From positions 1 through 64,000 of the forward strand of contig JACQFI010000043.1 of the NCBI GenBank assembly GCA_016200135.1: 64,000 bases of DNA, in the 5' to 3' direction. The translations under genes were made by a program, and so were the position numbers. The notes under the pieces are model-generated. The model had not been told where the DNA came from. It saw only the letters and a program-made list of their open reading frames with translations, and did no database searches. This document shows, piece by piece, positions 25,500-34,217 of the stretch; the stretch's first letter is position 1, and the number at the start of each line of letters is the position of its first letter. This stretch comes from Planctomycetota bacterium. GTDB lineage: Bacteria; Planctomycetota; SZUA-567; H5-PLA8.

Positions 25500-26069
25500 C
25501 TATTTCTTCTCTTCACCCTTTGGCGGTGGAGGAGGCGGAGGAGGCTCGCCGCCGCCCGCAGCCTTGCGCATCGCGATCAGCGCGCCGGCATCCACGAGCC
25601 ACTTGTCCTTGGTCTTCACGACGTAGAACGGCAGCGGCATCGTCTCTTCGCCCACCTTGCCCAAAAGCAGCAGGTGATCCGCGGGAATGTCGCCTACGGT
25701 CGCCTGTCCACCTTCGGGCGCATCGATCTTGTCGCCTTTTTTCAAGTACGTGAACTTCATGCCCGCAAAGCCTTTCTTAAGTTCGGTGGCCTGTGCGGGG
25801 GTCACCCTCATGGTGTCGGCGAGCAGTTTCGAGTCGGGGTTGTCGACGATGACGGCCTTAATCTTCGCGGCGTCCTGATCCACCATGGCCAGGAGCAGAC
25901 TGCGAACGGCCACTTCGGCTTCAGGCGTGGCTCCTTCCGCCGCCGCAGGCTCCTTCTTCGGAGTCTCAGCCGGAGTCTTGCCTTCCGTCTTTGCTTCTGT
26001 CTTCTCTTCCGCCCCGGCGAGGCCGCATCCGAGCAGGCAGGCCGTAAGCACCGCAAGGTATCGCTTCAT
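25500..26069 (-). CDS. Putative lipoprotein inserted in the fab operon
   Basis: A 189-residue protein. The N-terminus MKRYLAVLTACLLGCGLAG fits a signal peptide with a possible lipobox at LLGC. A Glu/Lys/Thr/Pro-rich spacer follows, then a compact domain (AEVAVRSLLLAMVDQDAAKI, VTPAQATELKKGFAGMKFTYL, PLPFYVVKTKDKWLVDAGAL). The C-terminus has an eight-proline run. The last strands resemble NTF2/DUF4878-like small secreted domains; that is a guess. It lies between fabD (46 bases) and fabG (34 bases), an unusual position, and is probably co-transcribed with them. Confidence 0.75.
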   Translation of the reverse strand: MKRYLAVLTACLLGCGLAGAEEKTEAKTEGKTPAETPKKEPAAAEGATPEAEVAVRSLLLAMVDQDAAKIKAVIVDNPDSKLLADTMRVTPAQATELKKGFAGMKFTYLKKGDKIDAPEGGQATVGDIPADHLLLLGKVGEETMPLPFYVVKTKDKWLVDAGALIAMRKAAGGGEPPPPPPPPKGEEKK

Positions 26070-26115
26070 GGTCTTCGCCTTTCCATACATTCTAAAGAAC
26101 ACCGCTCGCGTCCGC

Positions 26116-27054
26116 TCAAGCGAACGCGGTTACATCCTGCCACGTGCCGACCGCCCGCGTCTCGGCCTCGGGCGCAATCTTCTTGATCATGTTGCTCACG
26201 GTGCTGCCGGGCCCCAGTTCCAGGAACCGCGTGTGCCCTTGGGCCACCAGGTTCTTCACCGTCTGTTCCCACAGCACGGGCGACGTCAGTTGCTTCTCCA
26301 GAGACGTGCGAATCTCTTCGGGCGCCTGTACCGGCGCGGCGGAGACGTTCGCGTACACTGGCGCGCGCGCCTTCCCGATCTTCGCCTTTGCCAGCGCCTC
26401 GCGCAGGCCGTCGGCGGCCGGCTGCATCAGCGCGGTATGGAACGCGCCCGCGACCGGCAGTTTCATCACGCGCCGCGCCCCGGCGGCCTTACAGAGTTCC
26501 ATCGCTTTGGCCAGCGCTTCGTTTGCTCCGCCGATCACGATCTGCCCGCCGCCGTTGAAGTTGCTTGGCGCGACCACCTGTCCGGTCTCTTTAGCGGCTT
26601 GCGCGCACGCTTCACGAATCTTGCCTTCTTCGAGCTGCAGGACCACGGCCATTCCGCAGGGCACTTTTTCGCCGGCGGCCTTCATGAGTTCTCCACGCCG
26701 CCGCACGAGCGTAATGGCCGTATCGAAATCCAAGGCGCCCGCGGCGGCCAGCGCCGCGTATTCGCCCAGCGAGAGCCCTGCCGCGGCGGCCATCTCGACG
26801 GGCTTCCCGCACTTCACTTCCAGCGCTTTCAGTGCGGCCAAGCTCACCAGCACCAGCGCCGGCTGCTGCACGCTCGTATCGACCAGCGCGGCCTCGGGGC
26901 CCTCGAAGATCGTTTTCGAGAGCGGGAAGCCGAGGAGTTCGTCCGCGCGCTTGAAGAGCGCGGCCGCCTCGGCGCAGGCGTCGGCCAGGTCTTTGCCCAT
27001 GCCCACGGCCTGGGCGCCCTGGCCCGGAAAGACGAGCACTGGATTCGCGGGCAT
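26116..27054 (-). CDS. fabD: Malonyl-CoA:ACP transacylase
   Basis: Loads malonyl groups onto ACP. The 312-residue product starts LVFPGQGAQAVGMGKDLAD. The nucleophile motif is GLSLGEYAAL, with Leu where many FabDs have His before the serine. The histidine motif PVAGAFHTALM and the C-terminal FLELGPGSTVSNMIKKI are present. ATG at 27054 follows the fabH stop by 2 bases; the open frame continues into fabH, but that part is out of frame with it. Position in the cluster is standard. Confidence 0.95.
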   Translation of the reverse strand: MPANPVLVFPGQGAQAVGMGKDLADACAEAAALFKRADELLGFPLSKTIFEGPEAALVDTSVQQPALVLVSLAALKALEVKCGKPVEMAAAAGLSLGEYAALAAAGALDFDTAITLVRRRGELMKAAGEKVPCGMAVVLQLEEGKIREACAQAAKETGQVVAPSNFNGGGQIVIGGANEALAKAMELCKAAGARRVMKLPVAGAFHTALMQPAADGLREALAKAKIGKARAPVYANVSAAPVQAPEEIRTSLEKQLTSPVLWEQTVKNLVAQGHTRFLELGPGSTVSNMIKKIAPEAETRAVGTWQDVTAFA

Positions 27055-27056
27055 AG

Positions 27057-28061
27057 TCACCACTCGATGATCGCGGAGGCCCAGGTCATGCCCGCGCCGA
27101 ACGCAACCAGGACGACCGGCTTGCCGGCCGGCAGTTTGCCCATATGGCTGGCCTCGTCCAACGCCAGCGGTACGGAGGCCGCGGACGTATTGCCGTATTC
27201 GGACAGGTTGGTGAAGAAGAGGTCCATCGGCAGGTTGAGGCGTTCGCAGGCCGATTCGAGGATGCGATAGTTGGCCTGGTGCGGAATGATGCGCCCAATG
27301 TCTTCGGCCTTCCAGCCGTTGCGCTCGACGATCTCCTTGACCATGCCCAGCATCTTGGAGACCGCGAACCGGAAGACTTCCTTGCCGTTCACTTTCACGC
27401 AATGCATCTTCTCGTCCACCGTGGTGTGCGTAGCCGGGTGGACGGTGCCGCCGGCCGGGATCAGCAGGCTTTCCGTGTCCCTGCCGTCCGCCTTGATCTT
27501 TACTTCACGGATGCGATGGCTCTTGCCGCCGGGCCGGTGCCTTCCAACCACCGTCGCGCCCGCGCCGTCGCCAAAGAGAATGCAGGTCGAGCGGTCCTGG
27601 TAGTTCAGCACGCGCGAGAGCACTTCCGCGCCCACGATGAGCACGTGTTTGAACTGTCCCGATTCGATGTAAGCCTTGGCCGTCGCGAGGGCGTAAATAA
27701 ACCCGGAGCACGCCGCGTTGATGTCGAAGGCCGGGACGCCGTTTTCCGACAGGCCCAGTTTCTTCTGCAGGACGCAGGCCGTCGAGGGCATCAGGTAGTC
27801 GGGGGTGAGCGTGGAGACGATGATCAGGTCGATCTCGCCGGGTGGCACGCCGGCATCGGTCATGGCGGCTTGCGCCGCTTTTACGCACAAGTCGCTGGTG
27901 GATTCGCCCTCGGCCGCCACGCGCCGCGACTTGATGCCGGTGCGGCTGGTGATCCACTCATCCGTGGTGTCCAGCGTCTTCTCGAAATCTTGGTTGGTGA
28001 GCTTCTTGGCGGGCACGTAGGAGCCCGTACCCAGAATCGACGCTTGGAACTCGGCGCTCAT
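27057..28061 (-). CDS. fabH: Beta-ketoacyl-ACP synthase III
   Basis: Initiates fatty acid synthesis by condensing acetyl-CoA with malonyl-ACP. The 334-residue product has the full catalytic triad context: Cys in INAACSGFIYALAT, His in IIPHQANYRILES, Asn in YGNTSAASVPLAL. The start ILGTGSYVPAKKLTNQD and TDEWITSRTGIKSRR are standard. It lies 104 bases after rpmF. The plsX gene that often separates rpmF and fabH is absent. Confidence 0.96.
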   Translation of the reverse strand: MSAEFQASILGTGSYVPAKKLTNQDFEKTLDTTDEWITSRTGIKSRRVAAEGESTSDLCVKAAQAAMTDAGVPPGEIDLIIVSTLTPDYLMPSTACVLQKKLGLSENGVPAFDINAACSGFIYALATAKAYIESGQFKHVLIVGAEVLSRVLNYQDRSTCILFGDGAGATVVGRHRPGGKSHRIREVKIKADGRDTESLLIPAGGTVHPATHTTVDEKMHCVKVNGKEVFRFAVSKMLGMVKEIVERNGWKAEDIGRIIPHQANYRILESACERLNLPMDLFFTNLSEYGNTSAASVPLALDEASHMGKLPAGKPVVLVAFGAGMTWASAIIEW

Positions 28062-28165
28062 CGCGAAGCTTCCCTGGCCCTACCGCACCGCCGGCATTTA
28101 CGAACTCCGAACTGAACCATGCGCAATGGCTCCAGCCCGTTATTCACGCCACCGGCCGCCGGTCG

Positions 28166-28372
28166 TTACTTCTTCTCGGCCGCCGGTTCGGCTTCGGCTT
28201 CCATCTTGATGACTTCCACGCCGCGGTAATAGCCGCAGTAACCGCAGATCTGATGCGGCGCGTTCTTCTGGCCGCACTTCGGGCAACTCCCGAGGAGCGG
28301 CTTGGGAATGCTGTCGTGCGCGCGCCGCATGCGGGTGCGCGAATGCGAGTGCCGGCGTTTTGGGTTAGCCAT
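28166..28372 (-). CDS. rpmF: 50S ribosomal protein L32
   Basis: A 68-residue ribosomal protein with the L32 start MANPKRRHSHSRTRMRRAHD and a zinc ribbon (CPKCGQ, CGYCGYYRG). A Glu/Ala-rich tail is a little longer than usual. ATG at 28372 begins the conserved sequence. It is the first gene of the fab cluster and is preceded by a strong TTGACA promoter. Confidence 0.96.
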   Translation of the reverse strand: MANPKRRHSHSRTRMRRAHDSIPKPLLGSCPKCGQKNAPHQICGYCGYYRGVEVIKMEAEAEPAAEKK

Positions 28373-28477
28373 GACGATGCGTCCTTCCACCTCGAGCCTG
28401 CGGCCGAGGAAATCCCTGAGAACAAAAGCGGCGGCCCCAAGCATGGGCCGCCTGACCGATGCGACAAAGCTTGGTGA

Positions 28478-28505
28478 TATTTATGCTTAACACGATAGAT
28501 GTCAA
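28478..28505 (-). promoter_or_regulatory. Promoter of rpmF-fab operon
   Basis: On the minus strand a perfect TTGACA (28500-28505) is followed after 16 bases by TAAATA (28478-28483), within an A+T-rich patch. It would give a leader of about 100 bases before rpmF. Confidence 0.6.
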
Positions 28506-28652
28506 GTAGAAACAAGTGCACGGGCCGCTGTTGAGGCAGCCTATTACTTGCATGTTCGGAAGGTAACGCTCTTGCAGGGCTTTGCCAATAAAGAGGTTCG
28601 CGGTAAATTGGGTAAAAGCCTTGGGGAGTCTGAACGGTAGAAAGGATCCAGC

Positions 28653-28949
28653 ATGATCGTAATCGCCGACTTCTGCATCGTGCCTATGGGTGTGGGTGTC
28701 TCGGTCTCGCCTTACGTGGCCGCATGTGAAAAGGTGCTCAAAGAAGCGGGCTTGAAGACGCAACTGCACGCCTACGGCACGAATATCGAAGGCGAGTGGG
28801 ACGCGGTCTTCGCGGCCATCAAGCGCTGCCACGAAGCCGTTCACGCCATGGGCGCCCCGCGCATCACCAGCACGCTAAAGTTCGGCACGCGCACCGACCG
28901 CGCTCAGACGATGGAAGACAAGGTCCGCAGCGTGGAACAGAAGCTGTAG
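28653..28949 (+). CDS. MTH1187-family thiamine-binding protein
   Basis: A 98-residue ferredoxin-like-fold protein (YkoF/DUF77 type) that binds thiamine or a precursor. Conserved features are VIADFCIVPMGVGVSVSPYV, KTQLHAYGTNIEGEWD and a C-terminal GAPRITSTLKFGTRTDR. Length is typical. AAAGGA lies 8 bases upstream of the ATG. It is divergent from rpmF and convergent with the beta-propeller gene, so it appears monocistronic. Confidence 0.9.
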   Translation: MIVIADFCIVPMGVGVSVSPYVAACEKVLKEAGLKTQLHAYGTNIEGEWDAVFAAIKRCHEAVHAMGAPRITSTLKFGTRTDRAQTMEDKVRSVEQKL

Positions 28950-28982
28950 CGCGCGGAAACTTGCCGCGGCGGAATCGCGGCG

Positions 28983-30350
28983 TCACTTCCCGATACAGTA
29001 CAGCGCCGTCCGCCCGCGCACATACATGCGCGTGCCCTCGAAGACCGCGGTGGCCTTGGACGGTTCGAGCTCGTTGCGCGCGATCTCTTTGAAATCCTTG
29101 CCCGGTTCCAGGATCACGCTCTTGCCGTGGTCGCCGGCGATGTACAGATTCTTCCCCGCCAACGCGATGCTCGGATAGAACTGCCCGCTCGGATCGACAT
29201 CCTTCACCACTTTGGTCGCGGCCACTTCGCCGGTCTTGGCGTCGAGCACGCTCAGGTCGCCGAACCGCGTGATCGCGTAAAGAAAACCGTCGTGATAGAC
29301 CGGCGACCCGTAGTAGCGCTCGCGCTTGGGCTGCGCGGCCCAGAGTTGCTTGGGTTCGAGCGTGTCGGCGGCCTCGGCGGGAAGTTCGAGCGCCTTCGCG
29401 CCGCCTTCGTCGATGAAGTACACGCTCTTGCCGACCACCAGCGGCCCGTTGTAGCTGTTGTTCGCCTTGCCCTTGGCCAGGATCTTGCCGTCGCTGGCGC
29501 GGACAAAGTCGCCTTTGCCGTCGATGATGACGTCCACGGCGCCGATCTTCACCACGACAGGGGTCCCGAAGGACGGTGAAGCCGGCGCGCGCCAGACCTC
29601 TTCTCCGGAAGCAGCCTTCAGAGCCACCATCTGCCGGAAATGGACCACCACCATGTCGCCGGCGAGCACCGGAGAGGTCCCGTTGCCCCAATCGTGGAAG
29701 GCCTTCTCCACGTATTTCATCCACATCCGCTTGCCGTCCATGTCGTAACAGGCCATTACGCCGTTGTTGAACACGGCAAAAACCACCTTGCCATCGGTCA
29801 CGGGCGTCGCAGAAGTATGGCCATTCTCGACGTGAGCACTGCTCGGCATGAATTGGTCGAACACTTTCAACTTTGTATCCAGCTCTCCGATGGACTTGCG
29901 CACTTCGTCGAGCTGCTTCTTGGCGTCCGGATCAGTCTTGATCTTCCCCTGCAGAACGCCGACTTGCTTGCGCAAGTCGTCGCGCTTCTGGAAGTCCGGC
30001 TTCGCAGCGTCCAGCGCTTCCTTTACCTTGGCGCGCTCGGTTTCAGGCACGGAATCCATCACCGGGTTGGCCTGTTGCCAAAGAATCTTGCCGTCGGCCT
30101 TGCTCACGCAGACCAGCACGTCCGGCTCGCTGCAGATGAAGATCCGGTCGCCGACGAGCACAGGATTGGCGTTGCTCCAGGCTGGCAGGGCGCACGCCCA
30201 GACGACATTCTCGGTCTTCGACCACTTCTCCGGCGGCTGGGCCTCCGGAAATCGACCCGTCCAATCCTTGCGCCAACCGTAGACTTCGGCGGAAGGCGCC
30301 TCGACTACGGCACAGGCCAGTACGATTAAAAGGAGAATGGTTTTATTCAT
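28983..30350 (-). CDS. Secreted PQQ-type beta-propeller protein
   Basis: A 455-residue protein with a signal peptide (MNKTILLLIVLACAVVEAPS). Blades of the PQQ-like propeller are visible: PVLVGDRIFICSEPDVLVCV, SKADGKILWQQANP, ATPVTDGKVVFAVFNNGVMA, GTSPVLAGDMVVVHFRQMVA and SPVYHDGFLYAITRFGD. A charged, probably coiled-coil insert of about 60 residues (RDDLRKQVGVLQGKIKTDPD) interrupts the early blades. Such proteins are abundant in Planctomycetota and may be scaffolds rather than quinoproteins. The catalytic Asp/Glu set of alcohol dehydrogenases was not identified. Confidence 0.85.
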   Translation of the reverse strand: MNKTILLLIVLACAVVEAPSAEVYGWRKDWTGRFPEAQPPEKWSKTENVVWACALPAWSNANPVLVGDRIFICSEPDVLVCVSKADGKILWQQANPVMDSVPETERAKVKEALDAAKPDFQKRDDLRKQVGVLQGKIKTDPDAKKQLDEVRKSIGELDTKLKVFDQFMPSSAHVENGHTSATPVTDGKVVFAVFNNGVMACYDMDGKRMWMKYVEKAFHDWGNGTSPVLAGDMVVVHFRQMVALKAASGEEVWRAPASPSFGTPVVVKIGAVDVIIDGKGDFVRASDGKILAKGKANNSYNGPLVVGKSVYFIDEGGAKALELPAEAADTLEPKQLWAAQPKRERYYGSPVYHDGFLYAITRFGDLSVLDAKTGEVAATKVVKDVDPSGQFYPSIALAGKNLYIAGDHGKSVILEPGKDFKEIARNELEPSKATAVFEGTRMYVRGRTALYCIGK

Positions 30351-30649
30351 GCGCTCTCGCTTTCTGGACATGACGGTTCTTCGACGGATCGCCGCGACGT
30401 ACAAGCTCAAAGTTAAAGCGTTCTTGCTGCATAAGGCTACACCAGCTCGCTAAGAATCCAACCGCCGGATTATTGAGATAAGGACAGCCGCATGGTGCAG
30501 GCCATTTTTACAATATTGCAGAGCACTATCTGTTTAACTTTTCAATTCTTACTGCGTCAGATTGATGCTATAAAGGCTGTAGGGTAATGATCTGCTGTAC
30601 GTTGTAGCTTTACGACGCGGTTGAAGTTGGCTTTGGAGGAACCCGATTC
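30351..30649. other. Divergent intergenic region
   Basis: About 300 bases between the divergent beta-propeller and DnaJ-type zinc protein genes. It is A+T-richer than its neighbours around 30500-30600. No promoter is convincing; a TATAAA lies near 30571 on the plus strand with no good -35. No ORF is plausible. Confidence 0.5.
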
Positions 30650-31660
30650 ATGCGCTATTTCTTGATGGCTTTCTTTGCCCTGCTGCTTTTGGGTACGCGC
30701 GCGCGTGCGGACATCTTTATCCTGCAAGATGGGAATACCATTGAAGGCGATGTGGTCGAGGAGAACGACGCCGAGATCACCATCCAGGGCCGTTTCGGCA
30801 AGACCAAGATCAAGCGCGCCGATATTCGCGAGATCCAGAAAAAGAAGTCGCCGCATGCACAATTCGTGGAACGCCTGGACGACCTGCAGAAGAGCGACAA
30901 GAAGGAAGACAAGGACGCCTGGCTGGACCTGGGGCGCTTTGCGAAAACTCAGGGTGTGCGAGATGACATCCAAACAGCCTACAATCAAGTGCTGAAGTTC
31001 GATCCCAGCAATGAGGAAGCGCACCTGGCGCTCGGGCATGTGCGCCGCCTGGGCTCCTGGATCACGGCCGAAGAGAAGCGCAAACTGGATGGCGGCGGCG
31101 CTGCCGACGCTGGAGCCAATAACAATGCGCAGGCCGCCAACAACGACCCGAAGCCGGCCGCAGGCGCCGGGGGTCCTTCGCAGACTGGCGCGCTGGGATT
31201 CGTCGATACCAAGTCCGGTTCGTCCAAACGCGTGGACTGCAGCGGCTGCGGCGGTACGGGCTATTCGGCCTGGTTCGATTGCAAGCAGTGCAAGCGTTCC
31301 GGCAAGCCGGGCTGGTTGAACATGGGCGAGCACATGGAAATGTGCGGAACCTGTCACGGCAAAGGCAAGCTTCCAGGCGTTCCCTGCAAGCAGTGCGGCG
31401 GCACGGGCAAGGTCGATCCCGAGAAGCCCAGCACGCCCATGGGAAAGCCGATTCCTGCCGGGTATGAGCAATGCGGCGGTTGCGGCGGCACAGGCTACGA
31501 GACCTGGAATCCCTGCAACCAGTGCAAACGCTCGCCCCAGCCGGGGTATCTGGACATGAACGGCGTGATCCAGGTCTGCACGCGCTGCATGGGGTACGGG
31601 AAGATGCCGGGCATTCCCTGCGCCAAATGCAATACCACGGGATTCGTCCGCAAACCGTAA
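30650..31660 (+). CDS. Secreted protein with duplicated DnaJ-type zinc modules
   Basis: A 336-residue protein with signal peptide (1-20). A small beta domain (22-65, DIFILQDGNTIEGDVVEEND) resembles domains at the start of other planctomycete secreted proteins. A TPR-like helix pair (AWLDLGRFAKTQGVRDDIQT) and an Ala/Asn spacer follow. Two copies of a CxxCxGxG-type cysteine-rich module end it: about 197-253 (CSGCGGTG, CKQC, CGTCHGKG, CKQCGGTG) and 275-333 (CGGCGGTG, CNQC, CTRCMGYG, CAKCNTTG). DnaJ central domains bind two zincs; here the module is duplicated and outside the cytoplasm, with no J domain. GGAGGA lies 9 bases upstream of the ATG. Confidence 0.8.
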   Translation: MRYFLMAFFALLLLGTRARADIFILQDGNTIEGDVVEENDAEITIQGRFGKTKIKRADIREIQKKKSPHAQFVERLDDLQKSDKKEDKDAWLDLGRFAKTQGVRDDIQTAYNQVLKFDPSNEEAHLALGHVRRLGSWITAEEKRKLDGGGAADAGANNNAQAANNDPKPAAGAGGPSQTGALGFVDTKSGSSKRVDCSGCGGTGYSAWFDCKQCKRSGKPGWLNMGEHMEMCGTCHGKGKLPGVPCKQCGGTGKVDPEKPSTPMGKPIPAGYEQCGGCGGTGYETWNPCNQCKRSPQPGYLDMNGVIQVCTRCMGYGKMPGIPCAKCNTTGFVRKP

Positions 31661-31684
31661 AGCGCGAACCGATTCACGCTTTCT

Positions 31685-31726
31685 CAGCCCCGCGTTCGGT
31701 TTCCGGATGCGGGGCTGCTTTTTTTG
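31685..31726 (+). terminator. Intrinsic terminator after DnaJ-type zinc protein gene
   Basis: CAGCCCCGC (31685-31693) pairs with GCGGGGCTG (31709-31717), and the T-tract CTTTTTTT follows directly. It lies 25 bases after the stop codon at 31660, separating this gene from the secretin-like pair. Confidence 0.88.
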
Positions 31727-31796
31727 GTCACGCCTCGAACTTGCACACGTCAAGAGGGCATTGCGCCGAAGTGTTCCAACACGAGGAACAAGAGCC

Positions 31797-32951
31797 ATGC
31801 CATCTTCGATCCGCCATGCCGCCGCGATCGTCCTTCTAGCCGTCGCAGGAGGTGCGGCCGGTTCAATGCTTGGCCTCCATGCCGAAGAAGGAGGCGCTAA
31901 GGCGCGGGTGTTAACGGTGGAATTGGCCGTTTACGATGTTCGCGACTTCACGAACGTCCCGACCGATTTTCCGGCCCCGCAAGACGGGGGCGCCCAAGGA
32001 CCCTTTAACGCAGAGACGCCTGCTCCAGCTCTCAGTGCGGCCGACCTCGCCGCACTTGTTCACGACCGCATGCTCCCCACGGAATTCGCCGATCCCACGA
32101 CCTCTATCGAGGAATCCGGCGGGAAACTGATCGTCATGCAGACCCGCGAAACGCACGCGAAGATCGAGAAACTGCTCCAGGGACTCCGGGCCCAGATGCG
32201 GCGCCGCATTTCCGTTCAAGCGCTTGAAGTCGCGGTCGATCCGGAGCGGGCGCTCGACTGGCTAGGCAAGGCGGGTAAACCGCTCGCCAAGGACAAGGTC
32301 GAAGACTTGCTTAAGAAGGATTCCGGCGCGACGCTGGTTTCCGCACCGCAGTTCGTCGCGTTCAACAAACAGCGCGGGCATCTGCTGGCGGGCCGGTTCC
32401 AGACCTATGTCGCCGATGCCGACGTGGCCGGCGAAGTCCTCGATCCGGTGGTAAAGACGCGGTTGGAAGGCGTGGTCCTGGACGCCCGTCCGGTGCTCGA
32501 TGCCGGCGGCTCCAAGGTAAATTTGGAACTACGCTACAACCGCCAGACGCCCGCGGCAAAGCCCGAGCAGGTGGCCGTGGGAATCTCGCTCCTGCATTAC
32601 GAACCGCGCGACACCAAACAGAATCCTCCGAAAGAGGTGGCGGCGGCAACTCCGGAAGCCCCTAAGAACGGCGCCGCCGAAAAGGAGCCCGCGGAAGAGA
32701 AGAAAGGCGGTCCGAACGCCGCGGCCGCCGCCCTCGGGCTGCGACCCGTGGGCGATCACAAGGTCACGCTCGAACTGCCCCGGACTTCCGAACGCACAAT
32801 TCAGTCGAATCTCAAGATCGCGCTCGCGACCTGGGTGCTGGTCGGCGTCCTTGACCCCGTACCGAACGCCGCGGAAGGCAGTGTGGAAGCAAAGAGTATT
32901 CTCTTCTTTGTCCGCTGCGAGAACGTCAACGAGTTGCCCAACACGCAATAG
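31797..32951 (+). CDS. Secretin-like secreted protein, copy 1
   Basis: A 384-residue secreted protein. ATG at 31797 begins a signal peptide (HAAAIVLLAVAGGAAGSML). An N-terminal module VELAVYDVRDFTNVPTDFPA is followed by SIEESGGKLIVMQTRETHAK, a secretin N-domain-like pattern. A C-terminal beta region (TLVSAPQFVAFNKQRGHLLA, VLDPVVKTRLEGVVLDARPV) resembles the start of the secretin channel domain. The amphipathic pore strands are not evident, so a channel role is doubtful. A charged insert lies near 290-340. It shares architecture and motifs with the next gene, 23 bases downstream. Confidence 0.72.
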   Translation: MPSSIRHAAAIVLLAVAGGAAGSMLGLHAEEGGAKARVLTVELAVYDVRDFTNVPTDFPAPQDGGAQGPFNAETPAPALSAADLAALVHDRMLPTEFADPTTSIEESGGKLIVMQTRETHAKIEKLLQGLRAQMRRRISVQALEVAVDPERALDWLGKAGKPLAKDKVEDLLKKDSGATLVSAPQFVAFNKQRGHLLAGRFQTYVADADVAGEVLDPVVKTRLEGVVLDARPVLDAGGSKVNLELRYNRQTPAAKPEQVAVGISLLHYEPRDTKQNPPKEVAAATPEAPKNGAAEKEPAEEKKGGPNAAAAALGLRPVGDHKVTLELPRTSERTIQSNLKIALATWVLVGVLDPVPNAAEGSVEAKSILFFVRCENVNELPNTQ

Positions 32952-32974
32952 CCCGGCAAACGGAGCCTCACGCC

Positions 32975-34015
32975 ATGAAATCGGCCCTGTTGTCTGCAGC
33001 CCTATTCGCGGCCCTTCAGCCGGCGGCGTTTCGCCTTCGCGCTGAAGACGAGGAGAAAAAGCCGCCGCCGGTGGTTCTGCGCATCTACGACGTGGCGGAC
33101 ATCGTTACACTTGCACCCGATTTCCCGGGTCCAAGCGCTGACGTCGGCCCCGCGTCCGCGGCGAACGTGAACCTTCCGAATGCCGTGCAACCGGTGCAGG
33201 CCAACGCCACCGTCCAGAGCATCGCGGATATGATTCGCAACCGCATCCGGCCGGACACTTGGGACCCGAACCAGGGCACCTGCATCGAAGAGCGCGCGGG
33301 CATGCTGGTCGTATTGCAGACTCACGGGATCCACGCGCTCGTCTCCGAATTGCTCGCAAAGATTGCACAGGACCAGCACCGGCAGCTCTGCGTACAGGCT
33401 CTCATGGTGGACATGGAACAGGACGGCCTGCTCCCTTTCCTCGGCAAGTGCGGAAAGGATTTCACCGAAGAAGACATCCGGGCAACGGTGAAGAAGGGCA
33501 AGCTCCGCGGCGCGCCGCAGCTTTCCGTCCTGAACACGCAGCGCACGCATGTCTTCTCCGGGCGCAAAGCCGCCTATCTGGCGGATTACGACATCTCGGG
33601 CGACGCTCCCGACCCGGTCGTTTGCGAAGCGCTCGAGGGCACCGTGTTGGACGTACGGCCCACGCTTTCTCTTGACGCAACCTCCGCAACCATCGAAGTC
33701 CGGCTCACCTCCAACGAAAACCTGAGCGTCGACCAATGCGAAGGCATGGAACTCCGGGCCGTGGACCTCCATGCGAAGGAGCGCTCGTCGAAAGAGGATC
33801 CAAAGGCCGAAAAGATGGAAGAACCCGCCACGCTTCAATCGTTTTGCCCGATCCAGAAGGCCACGGCCGACTCGCGGCGTCTGCGCACGAGCCTCGAATG
33901 CAAGCTCGGGCGCTGGACGCTCGCCGCGATCCTTCCGCCCATCCAAAAACCCGGGGAGAAGCTGGCTCCCGGCAAATCGTCGCTGGTCTTTCTGCTGGTG
34001 GATAAAGCGGAGTAA
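32975..34015 (+). CDS. Secretin-like secreted protein, copy 2
   Basis: A 346-residue paralogue of the preceding gene. Signal peptide MKSALLSAALFAALQPAAF, then RIYDVADIVTLAPDFPGP, CIEERAGMLVVLQTHGIHAL, LRGAPQLSVLNTQRTHVFSG and VVCEALEGTVLDVRPTLSLD line up with the copy-1 motifs in the same order. GGAG lies 8 bases before the ATG and the 23-base gap indicates one operon. The pair probably arose by tandem duplication. Function unknown; a part in an envelope-spanning assembly is possible. Confidence 0.72.
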   Translation: MKSALLSAALFAALQPAAFRLRAEDEEKKPPPVVLRIYDVADIVTLAPDFPGPSADVGPASAANVNLPNAVQPVQANATVQSIADMIRNRIRPDTWDPNQGTCIEERAGMLVVLQTHGIHALVSELLAKIAQDQHRQLCVQALMVDMEQDGLLPFLGKCGKDFTEEDIRATVKKGKLRGAPQLSVLNTQRTHVFSGRKAAYLADYDISGDAPDPVVCEALEGTVLDVRPTLSLDATSATIEVRLTSNENLSVDQCEGMELRAVDLHAKERSSKEDPKAEKMEEPATLQSFCPIQKATADSRRLRTSLECKLGRWTLAAILPPIQKPGEKLAPGKSSLVFLLVDKAE

Positions 34016-34131
34016 ATTCGGCCGCCGATGGACTCGCATTCGATATCCGGGAAGTTCCGTCTTCCGACTGGCTTAAAGGAATTCGAAAGTCTTTTGGGGA
34101 TGATTTTGTTCTCCCGCTGGTCCTCCGTGCC

Positions 34132-34159
34132 TTGACCGTTCACGCACCGCTCCTAGAAT
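34132..34159 (+). promoter_or_regulatory. Promoter of phosphofructokinase gene
   Basis: TTGACC (34132-34137) and TAGAAT (34154-34159) are 16 bases apart, about 50 bases upstream of the AAGGAG/ATG of the next gene. Confidence 0.55.
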
Positions 34160-34217
34160 CCGCACAATCTTTCCATTCAGGCTTCCAACACCGCCTCATT
34201 AAGGAGTGTTACACGCG

